From contig NC_088325.1 in the NCBI RefSeq assembly GCF_910592395.1, forward strand, positions 10,604,109 through 10,668,108: a DNA stretch of 64,000 nt, written 5' to 3'. The notes below the pieces were generated by a model. That model made no database searches, was not told the origin of the DNA, and saw nothing but the letters and a program-made list of their open reading frames with translations. Source of the DNA: Lineus longissimus (Eukaryota > Nemertea > Pilidiophora > Heteronemertea > Lineidae). The position numbers were made by a program, and so were the translations under genes. Shown here piece after piece: positions 24,501-36,608 of the stretch. Numbering within the stretch: the first letter of the stretch is position 1; each line of letters opens with the position of its first letter.

Positions 24501-26069
24501 TTATTACTAAGAGTGCAGCTTGAAATCCTATCCCTTTCCTATGAATATTGACCATTGACAGGTAACAACCACAACGCTAGGATTACCATTAGTGGCAAAG
24601 ATGTCCCTATTTCTTGTGAGGATCACTGGCTGGTCATACAAAGACGCAAGGACGGCTCTGTGGACTTCGAGCAGGATTGGGCTGCCTACAAACAGGGATT
24701 TGGCTCACCGACAGGAGAACTCTGGCTTGGTAAGTTGAAGCGAATAAGTAAAAAAAGATGGTAACAACATTAATGTTTCTTGTGAGAATCATTGGCTGGT
24801 CACACAAAGACGCAAGGACGGCTCTGTGGACTTCGAGCAGGATTTGGCTGCCTATAAACAGGGATTTGGCTCACCGACAGGAGAACTCTGGCTTGGTAAG
24901 TTGAAGCGAATAAGTAAAAGAAGATGTAACAACATTAATGTTTCTTGTGAGGATCATTGGCTGGTCACACAAAGACGCAAGGACGGCTCTGTGGACTTCG
25001 AGCAGGATTTGGCTGCCTATAAACAGGGATTTGGCTCACCGACAGAAGAACTCTGGCTTGGTAAGTTGAAGCAAATGAGCCAAAATCGATGTTTCCTGTG
25101 AGGATCACTGGCTGATCAGACAAAGGACGCAATGATGGCCCTGTGAACTTCGACCAGGATTGGGCTGCCTACAGCATATAAAAGATCGCTGGAGACAGTC
25201 AGGTTGCTACTTCTCCGGCGTGGTTAACGTGTCTCGATTTACACGTGAATTTGCACATACTCGAATAAGTTTGGAATACCGAAAGCGAAACACGATATCC
25301 AGTTGATATCATTCCTTTTTTTGAAAGTGCAATGTAACTCGAGCTATTTCGGCTTGGTGACCAGCAGGTATTGTGTCACTACTGACCTGATCTTGAAACA
25401 TCGTTGCAGAAACCAAGGAGCGCACATACAACTGCGGCTTCACTTGGCCATTTCAGATCAGTTGAATGTACCGAGTGGAACTGTCTGTGCCTCTGAACTC
25501 ACAAGTCGGACGCGTTCGACTCTGCCACGGCACTTACCCGTTTTAAGAAGGTCAGCCGGCCAGTGTTGGCTCTGTCGAATCCAAAGCTCTGGCGCCATAT
25601 TCATATTGATTCAATCGCTATAATCCTACTTACAGGTAATGAGTACATTCACTCCCTGACGAGGATGTATCCATGTACCTTAAAAGTGGTTGTCACAGTG
25701 GAGAACGGGACGGAGTACTGGGCACAATACAAGCGGTTCTCTATCGCTGCGGAGGCGCGAAAGTACGAAATGGCGGACGCGGTCTATGATAACGGGACGA
25801 CGGGAGATTTCTTCACCGATACGGCTGTCTACGGCGGGGCTCTTGGTGTTGGCTTTTCAACAAAAGATCGTGATACAAATGAAGCATGTGTGAAAAGGTA
25901 TAGAGGGGGCTGGTGGTATTCGAATTGCTACCAAGCCAACTTGAATGGAGTTTACGGCGTGGAGTGTGATAAAGATAAGACTTATTGCATTAAGATTGTG
26001 CCGCTACAAAGATATGGACTGAATATTGTCAAAGTTGTTATGAAGATCCTGCCTAAGCTACCTCTGTGA
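21570..26069 (+). CDS. Secreted PAN plus fibrinogen-related protein 1
   Basis: Four exons, 21570-21896, 23640-23673, 24562-24729 and 25636-26069, give 320 codons plus stop with all phases matching. Exon 1 codes for a signal peptide ([22 protein letters not shown]) and a PAN/apple-like domain with the [19 protein letters not shown] core. Exon 2 is an 11-residue linker. Exon 3 begins the fibrinogen-related domain ([20 protein letters not shown], then [12 protein letters not shown]), and exon 4 completes it ([38 protein letters not shown]). The DRD-x4-C stretch corresponds to the usual calcium site. The N-terminal subdomain of a full fibrinogen domain is missing, so the domain is short. Fibrinogen-related proteins of invertebrates are secreted lectin-like pattern-recognition proteins; that role is inferred here. 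Intron 3 holds extra copies of exon 3. A twin gene follows at 28.7 kb. Confidence 0.9.
22630..23413. repeat. Foldback element with inverted 15-bp arrays (intron 1 of the gene at 21.6 kb)
   Basis: About five copies of CCTATTCCTGTTTCG run from 22664 to 22748. Three inverted copies (AGGCGAAACAGGAAT) lie at 23353-23402, and a TCGATTCG motif lies just outside both arrays. An 18-base G tract at 22630-22647 abuts the left end. The 600-bp interior has no gene. Confidence 0.7.
24562..25172 (+). repeat. Four-copy array of the first fibrinogen exon
   Basis: Copy 1 (24562-24729) is the spliced exon. Copy 2 begins at 24761 and copy 3 at 24926, an exact 165-bp (55-codon) step, and they stay open in one frame to 25101. 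Copy 4 (25089-25172) is decayed. Copies 2 and 3 keep the GGTAAGTTGAAG donor, but the acceptor CAG|GTAACAAC has become ATG|GTAACAAC with no pyrimidine tract. They are therefore probably not used as exons. The frame from copy 1 runs into a stop (TGG TAA) before copy 2. Confidence 0.88.
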
Positions 26070-28000
26070 AGATGACTGCGTTTTTTCTGCCTCTTCCAGT
26101 CACACTTTATGATTCGTAAAAACTAAAATGTCATGTCAATTCATAAACGTGATAGGCATAGATAAAGTGATGTTTTCCGGCAAAATCGTCACCCGGTAAA
26201 ATTTTTTGGCGACTATTAAAGTGCTGCCATCTAAAACCTTCCGTCCTTTGACACACAGGCAGACAAGGCAGCTTTCCAGTATGGGGAGTGACCCATGCTT
26301 GTCACCATGCGCCGTCACTTGTTAGCATAATATTAAAGCTATTTAACTTCACGAACATGACTAACTTCGGTCTCTATCGTATTCTAGTAGCCTCTCCACT
26401 ACTGTCAAGTGAGGCAAGGATCCTATAAGTAGAAAATGTCTGTATTTCTCGCTACAGTGGTCGTTTTTTTTGACAATGTCTTCTGGCGCGGAAGAAAGTG
26501 GTGACAATAGCCCGATTTTCCCGAGTCGCTAGATTAATAAACGGGTTCGACGGAGGGATTGATAGTTCTAGCTGTGCCGACATGTGGCCATTAGCACGTG
26601 CACCTTTATTATGCCGTCGGGGTAGATGTTTGCAGACAAATTTAGGGGTTCTGGGGCCATGAGCGGGTTATCACGGTCAACACAGAGGACTGTGACAATA
26701 CACCCCTCTACCATACCACGAACCAAATTTTCTCCCACGCAACCGTTCCAGGCATTGTCACTAACACATACACTCTTTCACCAGTCTCCTCCATTCACTC
26801 ATTACAGAGATTGGTACTTGACGGCAATGAACTCGTCATGAACTCGATTTGGGGGCGAAAGCTTCCGGTGACCGGTCACGTGTTTTTCTGTAGGATGGGT
26901 AACCTCGATCCAAGTGAATAATCTGCAATACTAGAGCGCTCGGTATGACAGTGCATCCACTGTGTGCACTGAAAATGTACGCTCGCCTCAGGTAAATAAA
27001 CGAGGCCTCCTGGACCTTCCGCTGCGCGGCGGATAGGGTCGAGGTTACCTGGACTAGCCAACACGGAGTTCCTGGTTGCGTTAACTCTGGTCAATTGGCG
27101 CCATTTTCCATCATCTTCGGAAATTTCCGAACTTTTCAGAAAAGACCGGAACAGTCATAAAGCGCACCGTGTGCAAAACGACCACCGTGATCTGTGCAAA
27201 ACTGAACTTTGTGAAGGAACCAAGCCATAAATGGTGTTTTTAAAGTGCGTGAGATTGGTTGTTGCGTAAACATCTGGTCCATGATTCACTGGCATGGTAT
27301 GCTCGAAAGGCGTAGAGTCACTGCCCATTTGTTTTGTGAGTTTTGAGGAGAAATACCGCAACGTCCTCTATCTAGAACTCCTAGAAGGTCCGTAGTTGAA
27401 CTAGTACACAACCCATCACACATTGACTGGATCATTCACCAATTTCATCCTTTGCAATATTGGATGAACCTCGTACCTTCAGCTCTGGACTGTGCTCGCA
27501 CTACACTGTTGTACAGTTAGGAGATTAATACTGCCATTTGGGAACGAAGTTATCGTTCGACAAGTTCTGTTGGTAAAAGGTAATTGCTGTGAATGGTTCT
27601 ATCAGGCAAGACTCTCGTAACAGTCTCTAGACGTGAATCCTGTAATCTTATAATTCCATTGGGCCGAAATACAACAGAATTATTTCTGACAAACTGATTA
27701 CAGTTTTCGCTCGATAAATCAGATGGAATATATATTCTATGAAAGAGCTCTACGGTTCCACTGTACCAAAACAGAGCAAATACAATTATTCTGGATAACT
27801 TTTGACCAACTGAATGCAATTTTAGCTACATATAACAAATGACTGGAAGAACTAAATACAATTTTAACCGGATATAACAAATGAAATTTTCCTAAACACA
27901 TATCTTTCTCTCTTCCTGAATGGATTTCGTCAGGCCGGACGTTTGAGATATGGCATTCGCAATCATACAGTTTCATAGGGCCATACTATACACCAAAAGC
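26070..28000. other. Intergenic between the twin genes, no gene recognised
   Basis: No coding exon, RNA gene or clear transposon end was recognised. The last 200 bp (from about 27790) contain diverged members of the minisatellite that follows. The overlapping short frames at 26626-27819 have no domain or splice context. Confidence 0.5.
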
Positions 28001-28168
28001 ACTTTTGACCGACTGAATGCAATTTTGACCCATTGAATGCAATTCCGACCAATTAAATGGAATTCCGACAAATAGAAGCAATTCCGACCAATTGAATGCT
28101 ATTCCGACCAATTGAATGCATTTTTGACCAACTGAATGCAATTTTGACCAACTGAATGCAATTTCAAC
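28001..28168. repeat. 22-bp minisatellite
   Basis: About eight imperfect units of GACCAACTGAATGCAATTTT or GACCAATTGAATGCAATTCC. The array is intergenic, upstream of the second PAN-fibrinogen gene. The 64-codon minus-strand frame across it is an artefact of the repeat. From 28169 to 28736 nothing else is seen. Confidence 0.85.
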
Positions 28169-28736
28169 TAAATCCAACAATTCATGAAGTTTTCCAGGAT
28201 TCGTCGTTCACTGCTACAGTGGAACCGTATGATGGTAAGAGTAAACTAGGTCTCCTCTTAGGTAACCATTTTATAAATGCGATTTAACTTGACTTATCTG
28301 CTAGCTTGCCGCCTGGTAAAACCACTCGCCTCCCTGCAAGATCTCGATATTATTTGGGTGGTCGATCGCTACCGTAGCTACAATCCACCCTTGCGTCTGG
28401 AATTGGCGGAGGCGCTATGACTTGGCACGAAAGGCTGTTCTAGCTTTTATACCAATAGGATTTCAACCGGATAAAAGATACTCGAACCCGTTTGAAGGAC
28501 ACAGAAATGGAGTTTAACTAAAGATCTTTGTTATTAAGTAATAGTAATTAATGCGGTAACTGGATTTTCGTTGATACTTTCCCTTCACAAAAGCACTGGA
28601 TTAAACTGGCTGCCGTTTCAACTGAATACTCTTATTTTATACTTAAACCGGCTGACTTGGACTCCACATTTCTTCTAGAAAAGACAGATCGACTTTTACG
28701 TCCATGTAGGCCTGCCTGACAGTAGAAGCGAAAGAA

Positions 28737-31700
28737 ATGACAATGCATTTTCGGATAACTTTGACTTACATTTTCTTCGTACTTGCAAAAGGACAATCAT
28801 CAGGTCATTTTAGGCTTGTCACAGAAAAGGGTGAAACCCTCTCTGGTTTACCTGTGGCTGGGGGTGCAATACGTGTGGACAGCTTGATCGAATGTTGCCA
28901 GGTTTGCCTCAGTAATTCTAATTGTGTTGCGGTGAATTTTCAACATTTTCCGGACTTTGTTAAGGATCGGTTATGTGTTCTGCTAAGCTATATCAATGCA
29001 ATAGCTGGGAAAACGGAGAATGCTCTTGGATTCAGTACATTTGTGGCCGTATCAAGAGCCACAGAGGTAAGTTTACCACAACATAGTTCCCTCTTATGTA
29101 CGTGTACAGGCTCGGGCAACAGTAAACGAACACCTGTAAATCATTCGCTACTCTTAATCGACGCACTGATTACAGCTTGAATCACAGTATGTTTTCACCA
29201 ATATTATCGCAGTCAACTGCCCGGACGAAAAAAGCCAAAAAATATAATTAATATATCACTAATTGAAAGTATCCAAAGAGCAAAATAAAATTACCTTGAG
29301 CACCCTGTTTCAAACTGATCCCAAAAGTTAAAACTATTGGCCTCTCGGTATACATATTCCTAGAATATAGAAAAGAAAATGTCCACCCCGGGGTAAGATA
29401 TTTGAGATAAAAGGCATGACCGCTGGATCATTTTGCACAAAAACAATGATTTCTCTTATCTTATACCAATCAATGAGCTCCAGTTTTAAGCAATAAATAT
29501 AAAAACTTTCTTGGTATCGATTTTTTAAATGTTGATAACGTTTAATTCTTATCTGTTTCGAGTGCATGTGTATCTGTTTTGCTCTATAATTCTGGGTTGA
29601 CCACACAGGCTAGAACTTGAATTCCTAAAGCAATTAGAACTTTGAAATGAAGTGAGTGCCCATTTAAAACATGGAAAGCTGTGTTTTAGAAAACAAAGGG
29701 GAGACTCCCACCCTTGAAACTGGCATTCACTTTGTTTTGAAAGAATTCTAATTCATTTAGAATTACAAGTTCCAGCCAGAATCGTAGTTTCTATGGTCAA
29801 CTCTCAATTCATTCTACAAGGTGGCTCAAGAAAAGCCATGTATATTTTCACCATCCGCAGACAAAAAAACATAGTTTCAGTTGACGGGCCTGGAAATGTC
29901 CTTGTGTTCGCTAGATTGTAAATGATTCTAAATGATGAAATGAGGAACATCTCTGCGTGTTTTTAACAGTTTTTTTAGCAAGACTAAAAACGTTTTTATG
30001 CGAATTCGATTCCTTACAAGTTGTTTACAAAACAGCCCATGCGAAATCAATGACTGATAACAAGATAGACCAACAAACATGATAAAGTTGTAAATAATAA
30101 ATAATTGCGAAACGTCTGGTGGTGGTTATGAAGGTTTTAGCATGACTCAAGATGCTTTTTATGCGATTTCTAGTAATTTCAAGTTGTATTCAAACAGCCC
30201 ATGTGAAATCAATGTCTAATAAACGCAGAAACTAATAAACCTGTGAATAATTAATTGACAAACAGTTTGGATTGTTAAGATATTGGTTGCCAAAGTTTAT
30301 GAAAAGTCACTTTGGAAAAAAAAATTCCTTGGTCAATCGGCAACATTGGAAGATTTAATTCAGTTATTGGCAATGTTAAAGGGACAATAAGGGCATGAAC
30401 TTACCACGGCGGAGTATGTTACCAGAAACGATCACCATACGCCGATTCCGAGATTAATCCATACTTGATACTACATGTACATGTATAAGATTATGATGAT
30501 GAGAACTAAGTTCTGCTCTACTATAGTCTATCAATAAACACATTTTAACTACTACTGATACTATTTAGAGAAATCACGGCCCTGCGGGAAGCCATTTTTG
30601 AATTAAAATCCATCATTTTACACATCCTTGTTGTCCCGTTAAATTATCCTTCCAATTTAAATGGGGCCTTTGGGCAGGAGTATGAGTTCACATCGGTAGT
30701 CTCTAAGTGACTACAATGCAGCGTTAGGTACTGGTTGTGTTTGACACAGCAATAATTAGTTATCTCATCCATGTACATGTACAAGTGAAATAGTTTCGAT
30801 GATTTAAGAAATAGGAAAGACCCCTATCGCCGACTGTAACTACATACTATTCTGACCTGTCTGGCTCCTGGCTATAGTCGCCCTTTAAAATATAAATATT
30901 TCCGGTTTGATTAGTTCCCTTGCTGACTCTTTACAGGCTCGGTTTTCCTATTGTGCAGGTTTGGCCAAAGGTGAGTCGTGCATTTTACTTTGTCACTTTT
31001 CTAGAACAGGGGATTAGTATTGGGTTATAATGATATCATTATTATAAGGTTATATTGGGACAATATTTGCACACTTAATGCCTGGCCTCGTGTCCAAAAG
31101 GAATCGACTCCTCAGTGTAAAGTACGCACCTGGTTTACAACATGCATCGCGCTAAACAGAAAACCAGCCAGCACGATCAGCGATCGTGAACCTCAGGTCT
31201 CACTGGCCAGTGCGATGGACTCCCCGGGCGTGGCGACAGACTTGTCCCGGACACTGGATGCACGGCATGTCCCCAACGCGTGAACTTCAAACTTGTCTAG
31301 TTGCCAGAAGCGGCCATTTTTTGAGCGCAGTATGTGCACTCCACGTTGGAAGCGTTTTTAGATTAGGCTTGGGAATGATTGATAATGCTTTGAGACAGTA
31401 CAACTGTACCGTATAAAATGCTATAGGTATAAGAACTGACATTTCATTAACTGCATTTGTCCCAGGTGCACATTTCTAACGTTTAAGGCATCGATGTTAT
31501 TTGGGCAAAAAGAAGACTCAACCCGATTTTAGATTAATGTCTACGTTACTACTTCCTTTGTCTTGTTGTTGTTCTTCTTCTTCATAGCGTTCGTTCTGCA
31601 CTTGGAGGTGTTATTCTCAGGGGAGTATCCTCCGCCTCGGTAGGAAATACCGCTGTGAAATGAAGCTTCAGAAGTTACGTTTTTTGGCATTGAGCTCACA

Positions 31701-33414
31701 TGATGTTGATTATTTCAACAGGCACCGGCGTCAAATCAGTGACCATCAACGGCAAATCTGTTGCGATCCCTTGCGATAATAACTGGCTGGTCATTCAAAG
31801 ACGCAAGGACGGCTCTGTGGACTTCGAGCAGGATTGGGCTGCCTACAAACAGGGATTTGGCTCACCGTCAGGAGAACTCTGGCTTGGTAAGTTGAAGCGA
31901 ATAAGTAAAAGAAGATGGTGACAACATTAATATTTCTTGTGAGGACCAATGGCTGGTCACACAAAGACGCAAGGACGGCAGTGGACTTCGAGCAGTGGAC
32001 TTCGAGCAGGATTGGGCTGTCTACAAACAGGGATTTGGCTCACCGACAGGAGAACTCTGGCTTGGTAAGTTGAAGCGAATAAGTAAAAGAAGATGGTGAC
32101 AACATTAATATTTCTTGTGAGGACCATTGGCTGGTCACACAAAGACGCAAGGACGGCTCTGTGGACTTCGAGCAGGATTGGGCTGCCTACAAACAGGGAT
32201 TTGGCTCGCCGACAGGAGAACACTAGCTTGGTAAGTTGAAGCTGAGAAGTCAAAATGGATGGTAACAACATTGATGTTTCTTTTGAGGATCACAGGTTGG
32301 TCATATAGTCTCGCCCGGATGTCTCAGTGGACTTCCACTGAGCAGGATTGGGCAGCCTTTAAACGGTGTTTGGCTCTGATTACCAACAGGTGAAATCTGG
32401 CTTGGTACCCCTAGATTAAATTTGTATGTCATTGTCTTCACTTTCGTTTTTTTTCTGTTCTAAATAGTTTTAAAAATTCAATGTTTTTCACCCGACAAAT
32501 AGTCATTGCATCACAATACCAAGGGAGCCAACGGTGCGATTATGTCTGCGTGTCGTCAGATATTTTTCACCCTGGAAATGACTTCGCAAGCTGAAGCCAC
32601 CAGGCGAATCAATAGCCTTTGTATCGAAAGTAACTTCGAACAAATACATGTAAAGGTGTTGACAAGTTTTTCCGGAGTTCGATAACCAAGCAAACAAGTT
32701 CTTCCCTTTTGCTTTATCATGACAGTTCATACTTTAGAATAGACTTGCATTCAGATGCAGACATCCTACGCAATAAGCACCCATATTTACCATTCGAAGT
32801 TGCTTCACATAGGCTACTGATTCTCCAGCCTGACTTTTGTAGTATATAATAAGTAGTTGCAAGAGGTAGGCTGGTCATCCGCCCCCCTCCGCCACAGTCC
32901 AGCCAATTTACGCCATAAATGGATACAAAACGTGTCATCCACTCCAATCTCTCATGATACTTTGATTCTTTCTACTTAAGGTAACGACAAAATTCACCAC
33001 TTGACCACGCTGTTTCCGTGTATATTAAAAGTAATAGTCACATCGGACAATGGGACGGAGTACTGGGCACAATTCTCAGGGTTCTCCGTCGCAAACGAGG
33101 CGCAGAGTTACACGATGGTCGACGCGGTCTACGATGGCGGAACAACCGGCGACTTTCTTACCAACACTGCGCTGTATGGCTACGCTCTTAATTTGAGCTT
33201 TTCTACGAAAGATCGGGATCGTCCAGGGCATAGCTGTGCAAAGAAATATAGAGGGGGCTGGTGGTACTCGAATTGTTACCAAGCCAACTTGAATGGAGTC
33301 TACGGCGTGGAGTGTAATCTTTACAATGCGCACTGTATTAGGATTATAACACTTCAAAATTATGGATTGAAAATTGTCAGAGTTGTGATGAAGATACTAC
33401 CTATCGTATTGTAG
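28737..33414 (+). CDS. Secreted PAN plus fibrinogen-related protein 2
   Basis: The exons 28737-29066, 30937-30970, 31722-31886 and 32981-33414 repeat the structure of the gene at 21.6 kb, including a 34-nt linker exon and a 434-nt last exon, and also give 320 codons plus stop. The order is a signal peptide (ending VLAKGQ), a PAN domain ([19 protein letters not shown]), the linker [11 protein letters not shown], then the fibrinogen-related domain ([46 protein letters not shown]). The shared last-exon core is nearly identical, whereas the PAN domains differ more, so ligand contacts may have diverged or the 3' parts may be kept alike by gene conversion. It is probably secreted and lectin-like; the ligand is unknown. 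The neighbour on the 3' side is a broken ninjurin-like gene, tail to tail, only 250 bp away. Confidence 0.9.
29990..30270. repeat. Diverged two-copy tandem repeat in intron 1 of the second PAN-fibrinogen gene
   Basis: Two units of about 140 bp share TTTTTATGCGA, CAAGTTGT, AAACAGCCCATG and GAAATCAATG in the same order (about 29993-30120 and 30157-30270). There is no coding content. The rest of the 1.9-kb intron shows nothing recognisable. Confidence 0.6.
31722..32406 (+). repeat. Four-copy array of the first fibrinogen exon, second gene
   Basis: Copy 1 (31722-31886) is the spliced exon. Copies 2, 3 and 4 begin near 31918, 32096 and 32262. Copy 2 has an internal duplication of GTGGACTTCGAGCA. 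Copy 3 has a stop where the TGGCTTG before the donor should be. Copy 4 is the most decayed. The layout mirrors the array of the first gene: a good first copy, two close copies with lost acceptors, and a decayed last copy. Confidence 0.86.
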
Positions 33415-33664
33415 GGAAAGAATGCAGATCAAAATGGACAAAATGACAGCTGCAGGCATCGTGTAAATTAAACCATGGCCTCATTATTGAAATGTCAAGT
33501 AATGTGTTTATTCGAGTCACACAGGCATTTACCATAATGTGACTGGCTTTAGAAAAATGCCTGAAAGTTGGTTGTAAACAATAAAACCAGTGCTCTTGCC
33601 GTGCAAAACATGCCCATTCGGCCGGCATTTCTATGCAGCAAATGAATCAATGTGTCATCTCACT

Positions 33665-34971
33665 TCATTTTGAAATCCCTCTAGCTGTGAATGTTACTCT
33701 TCTGGGCGTTGAGTCAGGTGTAAAGGTTACTTGGCGGCCAGGCACTTGGTCGTCAACTGTAACTAGTGCCGTAATAACAAGATTGATAACAACCAAACTC
33801 ATCGATAGGCACCCGATTGAGTTCATGATGCGCATGTAGCCTCTTACTTTCTTGAATCGCTGTTCCATTTTCTCTTCGAAATGTGGGTCAGCAGGCTGAG
33901 GGGCACTAAACTCTTGAAACAGCATCTTCTTATTGTAAAGGACCTTCGCGTTATTCTGCAATAGATATTGAGTGAATTTCATTCTGAGACCAATATAACG
34001 GTAAATCCAATTATAGTTTCACTGAGTCGCTCAAAGTGAGGTGACACAATACTTTTGATCTTGAAGAACTCCCAAAATAAATACCTTAACTTTTACCAAT
34101 ATTCAGCCATGGCGCTGAGATATGTCCTATCGGTTTCCAGTTAGTTCAATGCAATCAACCTCGGAATAAGTTCGATTCGCATCTAAAGGAACAAAAGGCA
34201 ATTCTGACCAAGCCAATCACTTCTGGGCCAAAGATTACTTACTATCCAAAGAAGAACCATTCCAACGAAAACCTGTAGAACTATTGAGAGTATTATCAGC
34301 GTCATCAACACCACATTGAGGGCATGTACAGATATCTAGAGTAGATCAGTTGCCGTAGCTGGGATGCATTCGACGTCAGGAGGGCGATTGTTAGACTTCT
34401 GTAAGAAGGAACATCACAGTGGAAAGTAGTATCGGTTTACCGGTATGAAATACGGGCTTACCGCAAGAGGAAATGACTACCCAAAACAAGCAGACAAAGT
34501 CCTATCTTAATTTGGAGGACGTAATGCCACACAGGGCTTGTTCTTATACCTTTTACACTTGCAGTGCGGCGGGCCTGCGCTGGTCTACACATTTGTGGTA
34601 AAATGTAAAACCAAACGTAATGAAATGGTGGCACAATGTAAAATAAAAAAAAACACAATACAAAATAGTTCTAAGTCGATTTATCAACAGTTATTTTCAA
34701 ATTTGTATCGCGCTGGCAATAGAAAATACATGTAGTTCCAAGTTGGTTCATGTATAGATACACACCGTAACGGTAATTTTTTGTGACAGTAGATGGCAGT
34801 TGAATAAACATTATGCGCACTTCGTAAAAAAAGAAAAATATGACAGAAAATAATTTCTCGCAATAGTGTGTTTAACCCTGTTCAGTACTTACTGTGAATT
34901 AGAATTTGAATCCTGGGCTGATGTGTCATTGTTGGGGACATACAATCCCCCTTTTTGGCAGAAATAGCCAT
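33665..34971 (-). pseudogene. Ninjurin-like gene B, probably broken
   Basis: The minus-strand exons correspond to the intact relatives: exon 1 about 34893-34971, exon 2 34243-34398 and exon 3 33665-33955. Exon 2 keeps LTIALLTSNASQLRQLIYS but is 156 nt instead of the 160 nt of genes A and C. Four bases are missing right after the SMW codons, which shifts the frame into stop codons. In exon 1 the part matching the AEDSNKNS region (AQDSNSNS) lies in a different frame from the only nearby ATG. Exon 3 is open and clear (GYMRIMNSIGCLSMSLVVIN, then LVITAL) with a polar tail. Two independent lesions suggest a pseudogene. An assembly error could explain the exon 2 gap but is less likely to explain both. 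Confidence 0.75.
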
Positions 34972-36608
34972 TTTCTCGCAAGGGTCGCGGCTTAGTGTAC
35001 CGTACGATGAAACTACATGTATTGAAATTCTCCCTCCCTTTATGTCTTAAAAATGATTTTTTTCTGACGATGTCCGAGTCAGGAGAAGTTGTCGAGTAGT
35101 TCGCACACTGGCGAGAATACCAGCTAGATAAAAGCCTTTATGCAGATTCAGGAAAATTTATATTCATATCATTTAATTGGATCACGAGTTATCTCATGTA
35201 CGGAGTTAGTTAAAGGTCCACGCCGTTCGTTCAAAAAATGTTCAGCTGTGTTGGGGATGAATATCATTTTCATATCATTTGTATAATTTTCACATTTCCA
35301 ATATTTTGCTAACGCATGCATTGCGTAAATATACACGTAAAGGCAAACATGACTGCGGAGTGCTGACGTCAGGATACGTCAAAACACCGCCAGGTCAAAT
35401 GTTGCCCGCATAGTCTCCAATCTGCTGTACATCGAGCCTATGTGTGTCCTCGATTAAGACCAGTGGTCCAGCCGTACACAATTTAGTGGCCTACAGCGCC
35501 CACGGAGAATGAATTTGCTATGTGACGCTCGTGCGTGGAGCTGCTTCGAGGATGGGCAGACTATCCCAGTGTTATTTTTAGGGATCATCATTACCAAACG
35601 AAAACAGGTGCATGCCCTGTGTTATTTTTGAATTGACCATTCACTGTGCGTATGGTGATTTGTGATGGAAGTAATTGGTGTGATGATGTTGTTTACCGTC
35701 GGTGTATAGCTAATGAAACGCCACCATTCTTCGAGGGCAATGCCCATCTATCACACTGTGGAGGGAGGTGCTTGTCTATCTACCCGCAGACATGGCAGGG
35801 CCGGAAACCCTTAAAAAAACCTCTCGCAACGAAATGAAAATACTTACTGGAATGAATGTGTATTGGAGAACGTCTGAAGAAAGTCATTATAGCTACACTG
35901 AAGACCAATTCGGACGTTTCAAACAAAAACAACCTGGCATTACAACTGGAACAACAATAGCTTTGAAGCAGATACTAGATCATAATTTATTGCTAAGTAA
36001 AAACCAATAAGATAAGGAACAACCAAGCTATTTGAAAAACAGGTCTTTGAGCGTTTGAAAAACTCCTTAAGGGAGGGTTAGCCAACCATAATCGCTTGGG
36101 CTGGAGCACAATATGAAAGCCGTCAAAAAGTATTTAAAACCACATTATATATTCGTTATCTAACTGGCGGTATTGATTGTCTCACCAAAACCACTCGGTG
36201 GAGCTAAAATGTTGGCCCAAATCTCGGCTACGCCTAAATTTTGGTCCACATTTTAGCTCTTCCCTCGCGGTTTTGGTGAGACAACCAACACTCCAGTTCG
36301 TTATCAATTCCTTAAGCCAACGCATGGCAGGAGACGTCCAGGCCACATGCGGATACTTTACACCCAATCACTGCTAGGAGATGGACGCAGACAGTATAGC
36401 TAACACAGCAACCAAATTAAAGACCTGGCCCAGAATATTATGGTTAACTTTAGGAAGCTTCTCGCACTCTGCTGCGCAACTGTGGTGGTGGTGGTGGTGG
36501 CGCTGGTGGCGACGACGAAGACGACGACGATGATGACAATATAAGATTGCAAAGCAATGACACACCTTGATCTCTTCAACTAGAACGCATGACCGAGAAG
36601 GCTCGTAA
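34972..36608. other. Intergenic with one small hairpin element
   Basis: A foldback of about 108 bp lies at 36177-36284, with 16-bp ends TTGTCTCACCAAAACC and a second paired block, GAGCTAAAATGT. A GGT/GAC-rich triplet tract lies at 36481-36538. The small open frames at 35646-36010 have no domain. No gene is recognised. Confidence 0.5.
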
